The translations under genes and the position numbers were made by a program. Below, one piece after another: positions 24,000-36,169 of a stretch of 64,000 nt of DNA. The notes under the pieces are model-generated. The model did no database searches and had not been told where the DNA came from. It worked only from the letters and a program-made list of their open reading frames with translations. Within the stretch, counting starts at the first letter, position 1. Every line of letters begins with the position of its first letter. This DNA comes from Ophioderma brevispina (lineage: Eukaryota; Echinodermata; Ophiuroidea; Amphilepidida; Ophiodermatidae): the NCBI GenBank assembly GCA_023653785.1, contig JAMKCH010010266.1, forward strand, positions 1 through 64,000, given 5' to 3'.

Positions 24000-25140
24000 C
24001 GTACGTCCGCACCATGTCATTGTGGACTTTTTTTTGTCATGTCTAACAATACCTGATTATTCGAAGAAATTCTACATGTATATTTGTTCTGGAAACTACA
24101 TAGTGTTACCTTTAATATGAATTGTAAATCAAGCTATTTGGATTATTTTTTTTTAATTTGGGACAATTTGGAATTTTGGCTGACATAATTACGGAACTGC
24201 CCATGTGAGTTCTCCAATTTTATACAACACAGAATTGCTTTCCATCGCCGTGTTTGATTCAACCTAACTACATAACAGTTGTGTAGCTGTTAAAGGATAG
24301 CAAACACAAGATAGGAATACTGAAGACGTGCAATAGAAAACGTGATTATTTTTTGTCTTACTCGCACAAGAGAGAGAAAGAGAGAGTACAAGTACAGCCG
24401 ATTGATGAGGTAATCTAGTGTAACATCGCGGTGTGTTTAAGGGTCACTGGTGCTCCATAACCGCCGCCACGATCTTGCCCAAAAGAGAAATTTGACGCTT
24501 CAATGTGTGCGGGTCCAGATCAATTGTAATGTAATAAACCTTTAAATTGTCTGCTAACAGAAGTAAACAGCGGTGCCGTTTATAGCTAGCGAGTTTACCG
24601 CATTGCTAGATCACACCGTACTTATACAAGGATGAACATATCCGAAATTGATTTCATTCATGATATTGTGTTTGACATGTTGCCTTATGAGTTCATTTCA
24701 CTACTGCTATAATTTGCTTTCCCAAAATTATTTGTTTTAATAATGAGCACCTGTTGAACAAGACTAACAAGCTTCCTAAGCATGTAAATTGCCTTTTTGT
24801 TTTTGTATCAACATTATCCGATGTCGATTTCGTTTCTTTTTTCTTACTTAAACCTAGGAGGTATTAATTTACTATTGCATCATGGCAAATTAATTTTCAA
24901 TAGTAATGAACGAATCTTACAATCGTTATGGATCGCTTTTGTGTATGGTGTTTTAAAGGCGTACTACGACTTCCTTCAAATTTGAGATGTTATTATAGAT
25001 AAACATCTTTCATACGCGGATTATATATGGATTGGATACACCCGTTCCCCATGGAATACATTTCTATCCGTGAGGAGGTATGGATTAGGCGTGTACGATT
25101 TACCATGTGGTCAAAAAACTTTAATATCATAGATGTGGAT
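24000..25140. other. No recognisable feature
   Basis: Plain AT-rich sequence with a short gagagaaagagagag patch at 24370. Nothing else noted. Confidence 0.5.
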
Positions 25141-25338
25141 GCACACTAAAAACACGTGGTCACTTTCGGGGTCAGTAGTCAACTATGCACACTACGCCGA
25201 AAATAGTGGTCAAATTTTGAAAAAAAAAGGGTCAAGTTGACCCTTTTCGTGGTCAAAATTTGACCCCCTTTTCGTAGTAGTTCTGAATAGTTGACTACTG
25301 ACCCGGACAGAAATGACAACGGTGTTTTAGGGTGTATG
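25141..25338. mobile_element. Palindromic MITE with CACACTAAAAACAC ends
   Basis: The left end cacactaaaaacacgtggtc pairs with the right end gacaacggtgttttagggtg. Inside, gggtcagtagtcaactatg pairs with catag-like ttgactactgacccgg, and a central gggtcaagttgaccc palindrome forms the tip. The whole 198 bp is one imperfect hairpin. Confidence 0.72.
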
Positions 25339-25439
25339 CCAAATGTATCCCTTAAAAATTATTATTTAAGGATTAGGTTTTGGATGGATATAGGTTGGGA
25401 TAAATTTTAGATGTGGGTACATATGGATACGGGTACGTC

Positions 25440-25585
25440 TTCCCTAGACGTGTAAGGTTATGTGTACAGTTTTACACGTTTTTTGGACTACTTGGCCAAA
25501 TACGCGCGTTAGATGCGTTTTAGGCGTGTAAGGGTAACACATAAAATTTTACACATTATTTTAGGATCACTTGGTCAATCATAAT
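25440..25585 (+). repeat. Short tandem duplication with GTGTAAGG
   Basis: gacgtgtaaggttatgtgtacag-ttttacacg and ggcgtgtaagggtaacac-ataaaattttacac are two diverged units of about 75-80 bp; cacttggtcaat near 25570 echoes tacttggccaa near 25490. Confidence 0.5.
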
Positions 25586-26120
25586 TTTCTTTCGTAACCC
25601 GATACTTTCGATTAGCTTACACACAATTGCTTTATGGACCAGTGCAATGGAAAACATTCATAATATAAAATTGGTGAGTAAAATATTACAATTCGCTTGT
25701 TTTCGTGTCAACGTTTAATTAAATTTGATTTAAACCACTCTCTAGACTTCTTTTGATATATAATTTATTCGTATTTTCAAGAGAACATTAATTATGTTAA
25801 TTATTAATAATGCAAACTTAATACACAGTAAAACGGTGCACAATGTACCACGTCTTTTACTAATTCGGTATGTTTTAAATTGTAGACAGGCAAATGAGCG
25901 AATCTTTTTTGAGTTATTTATTTTAGGCGTTTACATTGAATACAAGAGATGCTGTCGCGAGAATCTATGTAATAATACTCTTATCTCTGTATGAGTGTGT
26001 GTGTGTGTCTTGAGCTTCTTCTCCACACTGGGACATCGCCCGACCATGAAACTTGTAGGGTCCCTTTGTCTTGGGGAGGGCTTGCAGAGTGTCTACTTTT
26101 TGGGTCCTTGGCCCCCCCCA

Positions 26121-26160
26121 CGGTGGTGGTGGTGGGGGGGGGGGGGGGGGGGGGGGTGGG
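26121..26160 (+). repeat. GGT repeat running into a long G tract
   Basis: Four ggt units lead into about 25 consecutive G, preceded by ccccccc. Long G tracts of this kind are prone to miscounting and can form quadruplex DNA. Confidence 0.85.
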
Positions 26161-27004
26161 TGACAGCCTAGTATCATAAACATTTTCTAAATCATTGTTT
26201 GCAGTCATTCTCCTATTATCTCACTAAAGTCGTACCGCAATGATAGATACCTAGATAGTATGGTTATACCCAAACGGTTGTTTTTTACAGTTAGAATCAC
26301 TTCTAACAAGTACGAATAAATGGAGTTAAGACATATTCATTGATCCGTTGTCAGAATTCAGATTAAAGATGCATCGACAGATGATCTACTTATCAACTTA
26401 GTAAATCTCTAGTAAATCTTTTGTCATCTAGAAATATACGAAAATGTTCTAAAGATATTTCGATTTTACCGTTGGATACGGGATGTGGTGTTCTACATGG
26501 AATATGAGCTCATCATGTTTCACATCAAACAGAATTACCAATGACAGTTTTGATTCTTATGGACCGTTTTGAGTTATTTTGCATAGGAAAATCGAATTTC
26601 TTCTGTGTGGAACACTCATATTTTTCAACAGAGTAAACAAGAACCACACAAACAAAATGTTGTTTGAACGTCGTAAATATTTGTCTATCATATGTTAGAG
26701 CAAAATATGAAAAATATTAACATTTTTTTTAATATTTTTCACAATTTTGTAGAATGAAATTTATAAAACAGAAATTGATATTGAACAATGCAGGACGTCC
26801 CCCCCAAAAAAGAAGTTGTGCAAGCATCAAAATAATGTTTTTCTCCCCAAATTAACTTGACCTAAATTTACATCTTCGATGAGCTCTTAGTTATACTAAT
26901 TAGTATAAGTTAGTATTAAGTTAGTGTATAATCAGTACTAATGTCGTGGCAATACATTCATGCAAACCAAAGTATAAGTTAACAATCATTAATGCCTATA
27001 AGTG

Positions 27005-27345
27005 ATTCCACCGAACGAGTCAAAATATTTGAATTTGCAGGAATAGCTAACGGTGAAGGATAAATCTATGGAAGCCCTAATTATTTTTTCAACTGAAAAA
27101 CTGAAAGAAAAGGCAGTATCAACAATATGAACCTCCTTTCAATTACTTGTTGTAGCAAGTATCCGCACGGACACTAAGGACTTGATATCGATTTGTCCTC
27201 ATTTGGCTGCGTTTGGTCTTATCGCTTGCAGTGTATGTTAGGACCTGTACTTGTCCAGACCAGCAAATATTGATTTTTGAATTATTGGTTCGATTTTTTA
27301 ATTAAAAAATCACTGGTTCGTGCCTTTCAATAGGTATTATTACAG
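27005..27345 (+). repeat. Dispersed repeat Q, copy 1
   Basis: It matches 30515-30840 in the same orientation: gagtcaaaatatttgaa-ttgcag, caattac-tgttgta, cggac, ggtcttatc-ttgcag, tgttagga-cctgtacttgt and aaatcactg. Non-coding; type unknown. Confidence 0.72.
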
Positions 27346-27556
27346 ATCATTAATAGGTATTTATTTGACTGTGGTACATAGTTATATAACATTAACAAAA
27401 TTCTCGCATTTCGCAATACGGTGGGCCGGCAGATCGAATTTTTGACCGCAAGGTCTGACATCGCCGTTAAACATCCTTTTGATTAACACGCAAGTGTGTC
27501 AGTGTATTATGAATTATGTGGAAAACAGCTCAACGAAGAAAGCAAATGATACTTAA

Positions 27557-27903
27557 GGCGGACTCAGAGATTTGCGAAATTATTTTTGTGTGTAGTAATA
27601 AAAAATCATAATATAGAACTAAGATAGTCACCTAAAAGGCGTAATTCCAAAGTTAGAGATGAATTGGATTTTTTCCTTTTCATGCGTAAGATTTATGCAC
27701 AATTAACAGTGCACATAGGATATCGCGTAAAACAAAAATTCCGAATCCGGATTTTATTAACGAAGTTGTGATTTCTCTATGACGGACTTCGATTTTAGCT
27801 TAGTTATTCACACAGTGATAGTATATGAACAACCATTATGTATATGCCAAAACACGATTATTTGAAATTGAGTGCGCCCTCATCGGAATCTCTGAGTCAG
27901 CCT
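27557..27903 (+). mobile_element. T2-type MITE family B, copy 1
   Basis: Left end GGCGGACTCAGAGATTTGC and right end (reverse-complemented) AGGCTGACTCAGAGATTCC are inverted repeats, flanked by TTAA at 27553-27556 and 27904-27907. Its ~347 bp match the copy at 61735 in inverse orientation and a partial copy near 15665. No coding frame. Confidence 0.86.
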
Positions 27904-28697
27904 TTAATGTAAATAGCCGCTTAGTGTGCATCGCACGCAACCGACCGTTATATTGACAAACTAAATGCTCAGGAAACGTGTTTGGGGTGAATATTTGTAT
28001 TACGCGGATTGGATGTCGATTTTCCCATGATGCATCGGTAAAAACATCGCCTCTCCGAGGCAATCGTGGTGGCGAAGGCACAGAAATCCCACCTTAGCGT
28101 ATTATGACGAATGCGAGAAATTACTTTAAGCTGATAATGCACATTCCAATGGGTAAACTTTCTAAAGGCGATCCTTGGGAATGCGCGTCCAGGTATTACA
28201 CTTGATATATAACAGAGGTGAAAAGAGCAACTACAATTGGGTTGGCCAAACTTTTCGAGCTTAGGTTTAATTTTTGGCAGACCTCCATTGTCTTAATTTA
28301 TGTCTGCAAAATTATGTGTACATGGAAAACGAACTAAATTGATCTGAAACAAGCAGTTCATTTTAATGGTATAATAATAAAATAAATGACAGGTGTAATC
28401 CTCTTTACTTAGTTCAATGAAATGAAATGGCCTGTTCCTTCAATGTATTATTTCTAAAACCTTAGAAAGACCTGAACAGTCCAAGAACATACAATTATCT
28501 GTAATGTCATTGGTACTCTCGGTCCGGGTAAAGATGTCAAACCCACATTTCTGCCGAGCAATGACGTTCTTATCATAAAGCTATTTTAGGTGGGTGGTTT
28601 TATTTTAACTATGAGTTCGTTTAAAACACCGGAGTGACACTTTTATTTTCAAGTTCATATAATTTGATTTGAATTTAAAAAATGCCTTTTCTATTAA

Positions 28698-28930
28698 AGG
28701 TTGCAACGAGAGATTTTCCACATAACAGGTGTCCCTAAAATGTGAAGATTCTAATTTTTCTACTAATGTAAAGCTTCATATCAAAAATCCCCGTGAAGAT
28801 TAAGCCGAGTATTATTTCTTGGTACAATATTGTGAAATTTCTAATTTACCCTAAAATTGGAAGGCAGAATACTACATTCAAGCCTATAATGTTTATATTG
28901 CATTAAGGCAAATCGAAATCGCCTTTTTTT
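28698..28930 (-). mobile_element. T2-type repeat family O, copy 1
   Basis: It begins after TTAA (28694-28697) with AGGTTGCAACGAGAGATTTT. Reverse-complemented, it matches the repeats near 39205, 39750 and 32110 (caagaaataat block, gaagctttacat block, ctctcgttgcaa end). Confidence 0.65.
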
Positions 28931-29068
28931 TTTTTTCACTTTCAAAGCATTTCTGTAGCAAAATACAAGGGAAGAGTTATAATATTGGGGTTTTGTGAAG
29001 TCACTACATATGACACACCTATTTTGATACCCCGAAACATCTCTCGTCGTAAGGTGGTGACCCGTTAA

Positions 29069-29426
29069 AGGTGGGTGACCCGATCATATGGCAAATTTCG
29101 CATAATGAGTTTTTTTATCCTTCAACATGGAAAGCAATGCACCAAAATAAGTCTGATTAACCAATTGAGTTAAATCCATCCAGCTGTTTGTCGAGTAGAA
29201 GCAAAAATGTGTATCAATTGGCCCTAGACAGTGTGTGTGTTAATAAACTTGGTATACCACACTTTGAGACGTTTTTTTGTGTCAATAAATCAAAAATTAA
29301 AAAAAAATTCCTGGGCCTAAAATTTCACTGGGGTATGAGAAAAATATGACTTTCTTATTAATTTATTTCTGATACTAAAATCCTTCATTTTGATGGATTA
29401 AAGGTTGTCGCTTGGGTCACCCACCT
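29069..29426. mobile_element. T2-type MITE family D
   Basis: Termini AGGTGGGTGACCCGA on the left and the inverse AGGTGGGTGACCCAAG on the right, with TTAA at 29065-29068 and 29427-29430. The ~358-bp interior is AT-rich and non-coding. No second copy was found in the window. A variant of the end (ttaaaggttgtcgcttggg) sits just inside the right terminus near 29398. Confidence 0.84.
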
Positions 29427-29430
29427 TTAA

Positions 29431-29795
29431 ATGGGGATGGCCCGATTTAAGGATATGGAGTTTTCATCTTGAATAGATTGCGTCACCCAAAAAACCCCCA
29501 CGCCCACCTGTAAAGTTTCGCGCCGATATGTTAATGCGTTTTTCATGTTCAGGCAGAAAACGTGATTTCGTAAGCACCGTAAGTACCGTGTAAATTAATA
29601 TTTGTGACACCAAATTGGGGTAACATTTTCGCCCCCTTTCATTACTTCCAAACCCAACATCCTTTGGCCCTAAGATTTTCACAGGGTAAATGAGAAAATA
29701 GTATCTTCTTCTCTGATACCAAAATCTGTTTTACCCTTTCCGGTAAAATTCTGGGCTTCTGGGACCGAGGCTATTAAACGATCGGGCATAGACCT
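29431..29795 (+). mobile_element. T2-type MITE family C, copy 2
   Basis: A 365-bp member starting atggggatggcccgattta and ending gggcatagacct, with TTAA at 29796-29799. Its left TTAA (29427-29430) is also the right flank of the family D element at 29069, so the two stand head to tail on one shared target site. Confidence 0.84.
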
Positions 29796-30101
29796 TTAAA
29801 AGCTAACTGTGAAATAGTTGAGATATTAATCGAAATAGACATTGACAAAGCTGTGATTTTATGCTGATTTATAATGTTTTACAAGTGTAAACAAGATGGC
29901 TCACTCATCATTTTGTGTGTTTCTTTTAAATTACCAGTCGGCTCAATGTGATTTGTTGTTGATATGATATTTCATTGTATGTGTCCATTGAATGGCCGTT
30001 ACATCTATATAATTAATATGCTTACTGAAAATGAAATACTCAGGTTAACTCTTTGCTGAAAGATAAGTAGAACTGATTACTCATATGTAACAATTACGTA
30101 C

Positions 30102-30397
30102 CAAAAGCTCCCAGCGAACAAGTGTAGCAATGTCGCGAGGACGTGTGTCTACTTCGGAAACCATAAGCTCCTGCTCGTATCATGGCGGTTATAGCAAAGG
30201 TTGTGCAAAACCAAACATCAAACTGTACGTTAGAAACATCAGCCAGAACTTTTGGACGAAAGAGCAGAGAAAAAGAGCCACCGCGCCGAGGATGACGCCG
30301 CACATAGACACTGGCTGACATCCGAAACGGTTGTATAGAGGTGTTGAGATTGGGTTCATGACGTACGCCATGCCAAACCCTATTGAGCCGACCCAAC
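30102..30397 (-). CDS. MCT-like transporter exon 2 (TM2-TM4), frame-broken
   Basis: After an acceptor ending cctag, the exon reads S-W-V-G-S-I-G-F-G-M-A-Y-V-M-N-P-I-S-T-P, then a cytosolic F-G-C-Q-P turn, TM3 (V-I-L-G-A-V-A-L-F-L-C-S-F) and TM4 (L-M-F-L-T-Y-S-L-M-F-G-F-A-Q-P). The W-V-G-S-I start and the G-C turn between TM2 and TM3 are typical of SLC16. In this frame a TAA follows at 30191-30189. A +1 frame then continues with M-I-R-A-G-A-Y-G-F-R-S-R and ends S-L-G-A-F-G at a good donor (gtacgt). The span is 296 nt and both end phases are 1, so it is one base short of a continuous frame. Fragments resembling the family's A-L-A-T-G-I-A motif sit in different frames near 30130, hinting at more than one small indel. 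Either a pseudogenising change or assembly error. Confidence 0.75.
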
Positions 30398-30514
30398 CTA
30401 GGTGATAAACAAGCAAATGAAACCACAAGGTTACACAAAATCCGTTTTTGTTAGTTAAATTACACCATATTATTTAGATGTTGTTATTTTAGTCATTATG
30501 TGTGCCATTCCAAC

Positions 30515-30840
30515 TCGGAAGAGTCAAAATATTTGAAATTGCAGAAATACCTTAAACGTGAATTATAAGTCTGTAGAATTCCCTTGACAGAAAAGGAAGT
30601 AAACGGCTGTGTTCAGAGATATGAATCTCCATTCAATTACGTGTTGTAGTAAGTGTCCGTATGGACAATAATTACTAAATATCTGATTTTGTCTTTATTA
30701 GGTGGCATCTGGTCTTATCATTTGCAGGGCATGTTAGGATACCTGTACTTGTTACAGACCTGCAAAAATCTGATTTTGATGATTTTGTCGATTTTCTGAT
30801 TAAGCAAATCACTGATGATAGTGCCTTTAACAGTTGTGTA
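30515..30840 (+). repeat. Dispersed repeat Q, copy 2
   Basis: Direct copy of 27005-27345, lying about 120 bp right of MCT exon 2, in intron 1. Differences are spread evenly and include many single-base indels. Confidence 0.72.
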
Positions 30841-31044
30841 CTACGAGTTCGTTACTATTAATAAAACTGGTAAAAATCCCAAATATGTACAATCAGCTTG
30901 TCTAAAAATAATACAATCAAGAAATGCCATTTTTCATATTAAATATGGAATTCTAAAATAACTTAAGCAAAATTCATCGTGCCACTTTTCGGTACGCGTT
31001 TCAATAGCCCAAACATAAAATAATTACACCTGACTGTTATTTAA

Positions 31045-31279
31045 AGGGATTCTGAATTCAAGGAAGGGATTACACTTCAAATAGAAACTTAAATAGGTCT
31101 GAAAGAGTTGACCCAGTGACCTTAAATATAAATATATAATATTATATTATATATAGTAATAGGTCACAGTCACAAGGTCACTTCTGTTATTATATAGCAC
31201 ATATGCACCATATAGCACATATTTAGACCTATTTAAGTTTCTTTTTGAAGTGTAATTTCTTCCTTGAATTCAGAATCCA
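31045..31279. mobile_element. Probable T2-type MITE family N
   Basis: The left end AGGGATTCTGAATTCAAGG after TTAA (31041-31044) pairs with the right arm near 31215-31279 (gacctatttaag, then cttgaattcagaatcc) over about 60 bp. The centre is AT-rich with a small ggtcac palindrome. The right CCT-TTAA end is damaged where it meets a long (AT)n tract. Confidence 0.68.
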
Positions 31280-31283
31280 TTAT

Positions 31284-31406
<123 letters not shown>

Positions 31407-32109
31407 CAGTTGCTAATACGTAAGCATTGAGTGATGTTCTTGATTGAATTACTAGCGATTAATCCTATTTGACGCAAGAGGTCGTGAATACATATCATGT
31501 GTCCGATTCGAGGTGTCTGATATTATGGTTTTGGCTTCTGATTAGGCTCTGGTGAAGTCATAGAAGGGCACTGTATATAACACTTAACACGCGACTGCGT
31601 AGCGCTTTAGGTTTTATCACTTGGTGTGTCACTACCTTTTTGAGAGAGATTCCCCGGCCCTTTATCCTGTGGTCATTTTGGGGAACTATATGGAAGGCAA
31701 CTGATTCAGAGCCTGATCGTGTACTTATTCAAAACTACCCTTATTTGCAACACGGGTTTTAAAGTATGCATACTATCAGATTTTGTGGTTGAATTATTTC
31801 AACAGTAAGAAGAGATCAACATTGATAGCCGTAATTTACAAATACGGAAGAAACAAGGATTGGGGAGCCGATGTAATAATGTAGATTGAAAGTGTGGTTT
31901 TGAGAAAAAAGTTATTTTAAAAGAGCATTAAAGGCACACCGAGAGATTTTCCGATATACATATAATGGGCCATATTCCTAACGCCCCTTAACTGCATTTG
32001 AATGCACTTTTTGAAAGTGCCTTCCGTTAGGGGTAAATTGCCCCTATATCTAACAAGAAAAATAACGCTACCTCCTTTTTTGCGGTGATGGATATACAAT
32101 GCTTTCATA

Positions 32110-32430
32110 TAAATTGTACACTCAATAGATTTCTTACTTTGTACTTGGCTAAAGAAATACCTTAAAAGTGCAATAAGGCGAATTGTAATTATTTATGTTT
32201 CAATATAAAACATGAGCTAAATTTTGTATGTATTTATGTTTTTTAATTTTTGAAATTCACAATTGTTCTGTTAATGAAGAAAATATTTTAAGCTGATCTC
32301 TTTCAGATGGGGATACGTTTGAAGATAAGCATTATATCGGTGTAAAAAATATGGCTTTCAATTTTTCAGTGACACATGATTATGGAATCTGTCAGTGCAC
32401 TTTTAACGAAGGTCACAGATATTTTTTTTT
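32110..32430 (+). repeat. Repeat family O, diverged copy
   Basis: It shares the order of motifs seen at 39205: actcaatagatttctta, tacttggct-aaagaaat, cttaaaagtg, atttcacaatt, ctttcaga-gggata, ttatatcggtg and acacatgat. A possible left terminus (ttaaaggcacaccgagagattt) lies upstream at 31927. Short open frames inside are incidental. Confidence 0.55.
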
Positions 32431-32584
32431 TCGATTTATGAAATTTATGATATTTCGGAATATATTTGATTACTATTTCAAGGGAAACATTTTCAAACCG
32501 ACATCAAGGCCAAAGGTTAATTTGCATCACGTTTATGACATTTTAATAAGGACGATAAGAGTAACCCTTTAAAATTCTACATGA

Positions 32585-32715
32585 AACAAATTATTTTTTT
32601 ATTAATGGCCTTACACACTAACAAATACCCTAACCCCAAGGCCAAAAATTAAAAAGAAATTGTTACATGTACAACTTCAATGGGGGTAGGCCTACATATG
32701 GAACTCTTGTCAAAA
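32585..32715. mobile_element. MITE family F, fragment
   Basis: It contains aacaaattattttttta, tggccttac, the inverse aaggccaaaaat, and a right end gggggtaggcctacatatgg then aactctt. The left terminus is lost. Confidence 0.65.
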
Positions 32716-33079
32716 TGACAACATTAGTTTGCCTCCCCAGAAATTTACTATTTACCATTTTTCTTTGTATTGCTAGTTTACAATGACACTCACAATAATT
32801 TAGACAGAAAAAAGAAGAGGTTAAAATGGCAAAAGTTACTCTTAAGTTATGATCGGTCTTGAGGGCTGAGACCGCAGGGGGTTTCTTGGCTAATATGTGC
32901 CCTCATAATAGGCTTAGGATTTCATATATTTTAACAAATGGTGGTTCCCAGCACCCGTGTACCCCAGACACTCTCAATGTAAATATAATGCATGGTTTAA
33001 GGCACCTTTAATCTTTTCACAACCTCAAAATCACTTCGTGTATATATCAGATTGTATCTAATAATTAACGATTTTTCTT

Positions 33080-33350
33080 TTTTAATATTTTTATATGATA
33101 TAAATAGATGCGCTTTATAACGAAAGAAGCAACCACTTTCTGAGACAAAATCTTCACCGGAGTGTTGAGATCATAAAGAGTGACATGTAGTACTAGTATT
33201 TAGCCTTTGCATACGGCAAAATGTGGGAACAGACGATTAGATGGGCAAACATTTCGGGTGTGATTCGTGTTCTCAATCACGCCGCTCTGTGTTCCGTGTG
33301 CGGTTTTAAGGTATTATAAATCACGAACAATCCGAAAATGAGTGAATAAC
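33080..33350 (+). repeat. Dispersed repeat R, copy 1
   Basis: It shares gaagcaaccactttc, cctttgcatacggcaaa, gattagatgggcaaacat, tgtgattcgtgt and tcaatcacgc with the segments at 37230 and 37870. Confidence 0.65.
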
Positions 33351-35030
33351 CATTCTCATGATAACAAATTCAAGTCAGAAAATGTTTTTTTTTTTTTATT
33401 AACTTTTGATATGGATTGCCTCTCCTATTTGGAATGCATTGGGCAGATGTTATTTAATAACAAGGGTATGCCTGAGAAATACGGCACGCACCACGCATAT
33501 ATTTCAAGGGGTGAGTAGAATTTGAAGGGGAAATGTCGCACAATTGACACAAAAATCCCCTAGCTTGAATAAAAGTTGTAATACAGCCTACCCACTATAT
33601 GTCGTTAACTTGCAGCAAAAAGGTGTGTAAATGTAAATTAACGGTTGTATTGTAAAACTACGGGATATTACTGACAACAGAAGGGAATGTTGTAAAATTA
33701 ATATGATTGTAATACGCCATAATTAACAGTGTCGGGTTCGGGTGTTATAACGAATAATCGTAATTTGTTCTCTTGTCTCGTTCTTCGGTGTTATGGAGGT
33801 CATTATTTTGACAATCAATTGGGGAATTTCCTTGCCAAACTTTAAAAAAAATCAATGTCAGGGAACAAGTATTGATTGCTAATCGTTTGTCTTGATGGAT
33901 GGAATCAGTTAGTCGGCAGGTCACCAAGTACTATTGTTCACAGCGAAAAAATGTTGGACAGGGTCATTTTACACGGGCTTTCTCAAATGCTAATATGTCC
34001 ACATTCCCTGCACACGTCATGCAGTAAATCTATGAAAATCAAGCCCATGTTAGCATATGAGAATTCAATTACGTGATGCCACACAAAAGTGTAAGGTTTA
34101 TACATTTTCGAGGCTTCGCTTTCTTAAAACAGATGTAGAGTAATACGTACACAGACTTTTTGCAGCAACAATTCAATAATGATTTGGGATCTTTTTAAAA
34201 ATTGTTGGGATTCCTTAACTTTAGAGACAAGCTTACATCAGGGCAAACATCAGTGCTTTCGATTTTAGGGACACTGATATTTGAATCTCTCGTTGCACCG
34301 TTAAAACGTTGTAATGACATTTGTAATTTATTAAGAAACAATTTTGGGAATTCATATATAACATGAAACATAACACCTTTGGAACTATGAATAAATAATT
34401 TAGCACATTTAAATTTATGTTCTGCATTCCAGTTACTGATATACCTTTTTACAAACAAATCTGGCAATATCGATAGTTAGGACAAGACTGCTTCTTGCGA
34501 TAAACTCTAACATCATGAAAGTTAATGATAGGTGTGCATTTAGGGGAAAACAAGGAAAGGGAAGAGCAATTTAAGGTAATTTTCTCACATACCAAAAAAA
34601 AGTATAATATGAGGTCTTCTCACTTATTTTCAGCATTGCATTAAATCTCGCGTTTAGAAGCCATTCAAATTCGTCCTTGATAAATAGTTCCATGCGTTGG
34701 TTTTAAAATAAATGTCGTCAAACAGTCATAATTTTCAAGATATGTACTTTCTTCTTGACCACTCTTAGTCGTCCAATAGGTTAGTAATGCTATGTTGTCC
34801 GATACTGCCGTGATTTTTCTTTATTCAGGAATCAATTTCGTATATTTGGTCCAACAAAGGCGCAACAGTGTTCTTCTAGTGTAAGTCCAATCATATGATT
34901 TTTTTTCGGAAGACTAATATACCAGCTTTCATCATTTTCTTTCAGTACCTGTATTTATCAGATAAGCTTACTAGATGTTCGTAATTATTTTGAAAGTGCC
35001 TAATATGACGAGCAAATTCGAATTCGACTC
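33350..35030. other. No recognisable feature
   Basis: A family-O-like terminal motif (ctctcgttgcacc-gttaaaa) occurs near 34290. Otherwise plain intronic sequence. Confidence 0.45.
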
Positions 35031-35033
35031 TGC

Positions 35034-35056
35034 AAAAAAAAAAAAAAAAAAAAAAT
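35034..35056 (+). repeat. Poly-A run
   Basis: About 22 consecutive A. No target duplication or adjacent LINE motif was found. A similar run of about 19 lies at 43419. Confidence 0.8.
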
Positions 35057-35162
35057 ACATTTTTATAGTTTTGCAATTTGTTTTGTTTTGGACATATGTG
35101 ATGCAAGATTTGCCCTATTATAAAATGCAATGATAGAATTTACTGAAATTTTGGGAATAAGC

Positions 35163-35245
35163 TTTCCTCAAGGGATATTTAGTGAATCGTAATAAAATAG
35201 GTGCTAGAATCACAAAAGGGGGCTGGTACAATCACGAAACCACCT
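35163..35245. mobile_element. T2-type MITE family A, right-end fragment
   Basis: The last ~80 bp match the right end of family A (agtgaatcgtaataaaata then aatcacgaaa-cacct), followed by TTAA at 35246-35249. A second aatcacaaaa motif just before it suggests a small internal duplication. The left part is missing. Confidence 0.65.
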
Positions 35246-35583
35246 TTAAGATTCAGAGTTTTGCAGTCATATGATGCTACCCGTCTGTTTTCAGGTAATT
35301 CTCACTCTCGACCCCGACCCCTTACTCCCCTATCAACCTAGATATATCATCAGAAACCTTGTATTATCTCATCCTATTTTAAAAAAATGTATTAATTTTT
35401 GCTGGCCTCTTTCACATCTGATGCTACATGCTAAAGAGCCTTGTTTTTTTTATTTAACATGGTGAAACGGGAAATGACTTGTACATAATCTATGACTATG
35501 TAATAAATGCAAAACCGTTCACATAGAATGGTGTGTTTTTGGATTCAAATGAATTTTTGGAACTAGGGTATGTATTTTTCGGC

Positions 35584-35735
35584 GAGAGTTCCATATGTAC
35601 CCCCCCTCAAAGTTCGACTGTAACAAAATTATTTTTTATTTTGGCCTTAGGGTAGGTTTTTTTGTGAGTGTAGGCCCTTAAATAACTATAGTTGTTTTTC
35701 CTGTAGAATTAAAGGGGGTACATATGAACTCTTCA
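35584..35735. mobile_element. MITE family F, copy 1
   Basis: Termini gagagttccatatgtacccc and the inverse agagttcatatgtaccccc; the interior holds aacaaaattatttttt and tggccttag. It is related to 48352-48510 and to 32585-32715. Confidence 0.7.
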
Positions 35736-36169
35736 TTTTCCTATGAAACAGAGAAAATTGCACAGTATGTTGTAATCGATGGGGGGAACCTTTACGTTGG
35801 TCAGATATTTTCTAAACCGATTGATTTTCGTACCAATTAAGTGGCCAACTTAGGTCAGAAATAACCTTAAGGGGATTGCATTATGATACTCTGAGTGCCT
35901 TTTTGATCAACTATTTTAGAATCATATTCATAACAGCTAAGCAAACAGTGCTGTACACAAATGCCAACGGATAATTAACTTTAATGGTTTCTTGTTAAGT
36001 TAGGCTGATGAAAAAAAACACCCATGTCAGAGCGAACCGTTTTTTGAAAAAAAAAAATTAGGAAGAGGGGCTGTTTACTTTTAACCAAAACAGATGAAAA
36101 TATCCAAATTTGCCATATATTTAGTATACATTGCGGCAGCTACACTGCTTGAAAAAACAAGGCCTTTGA

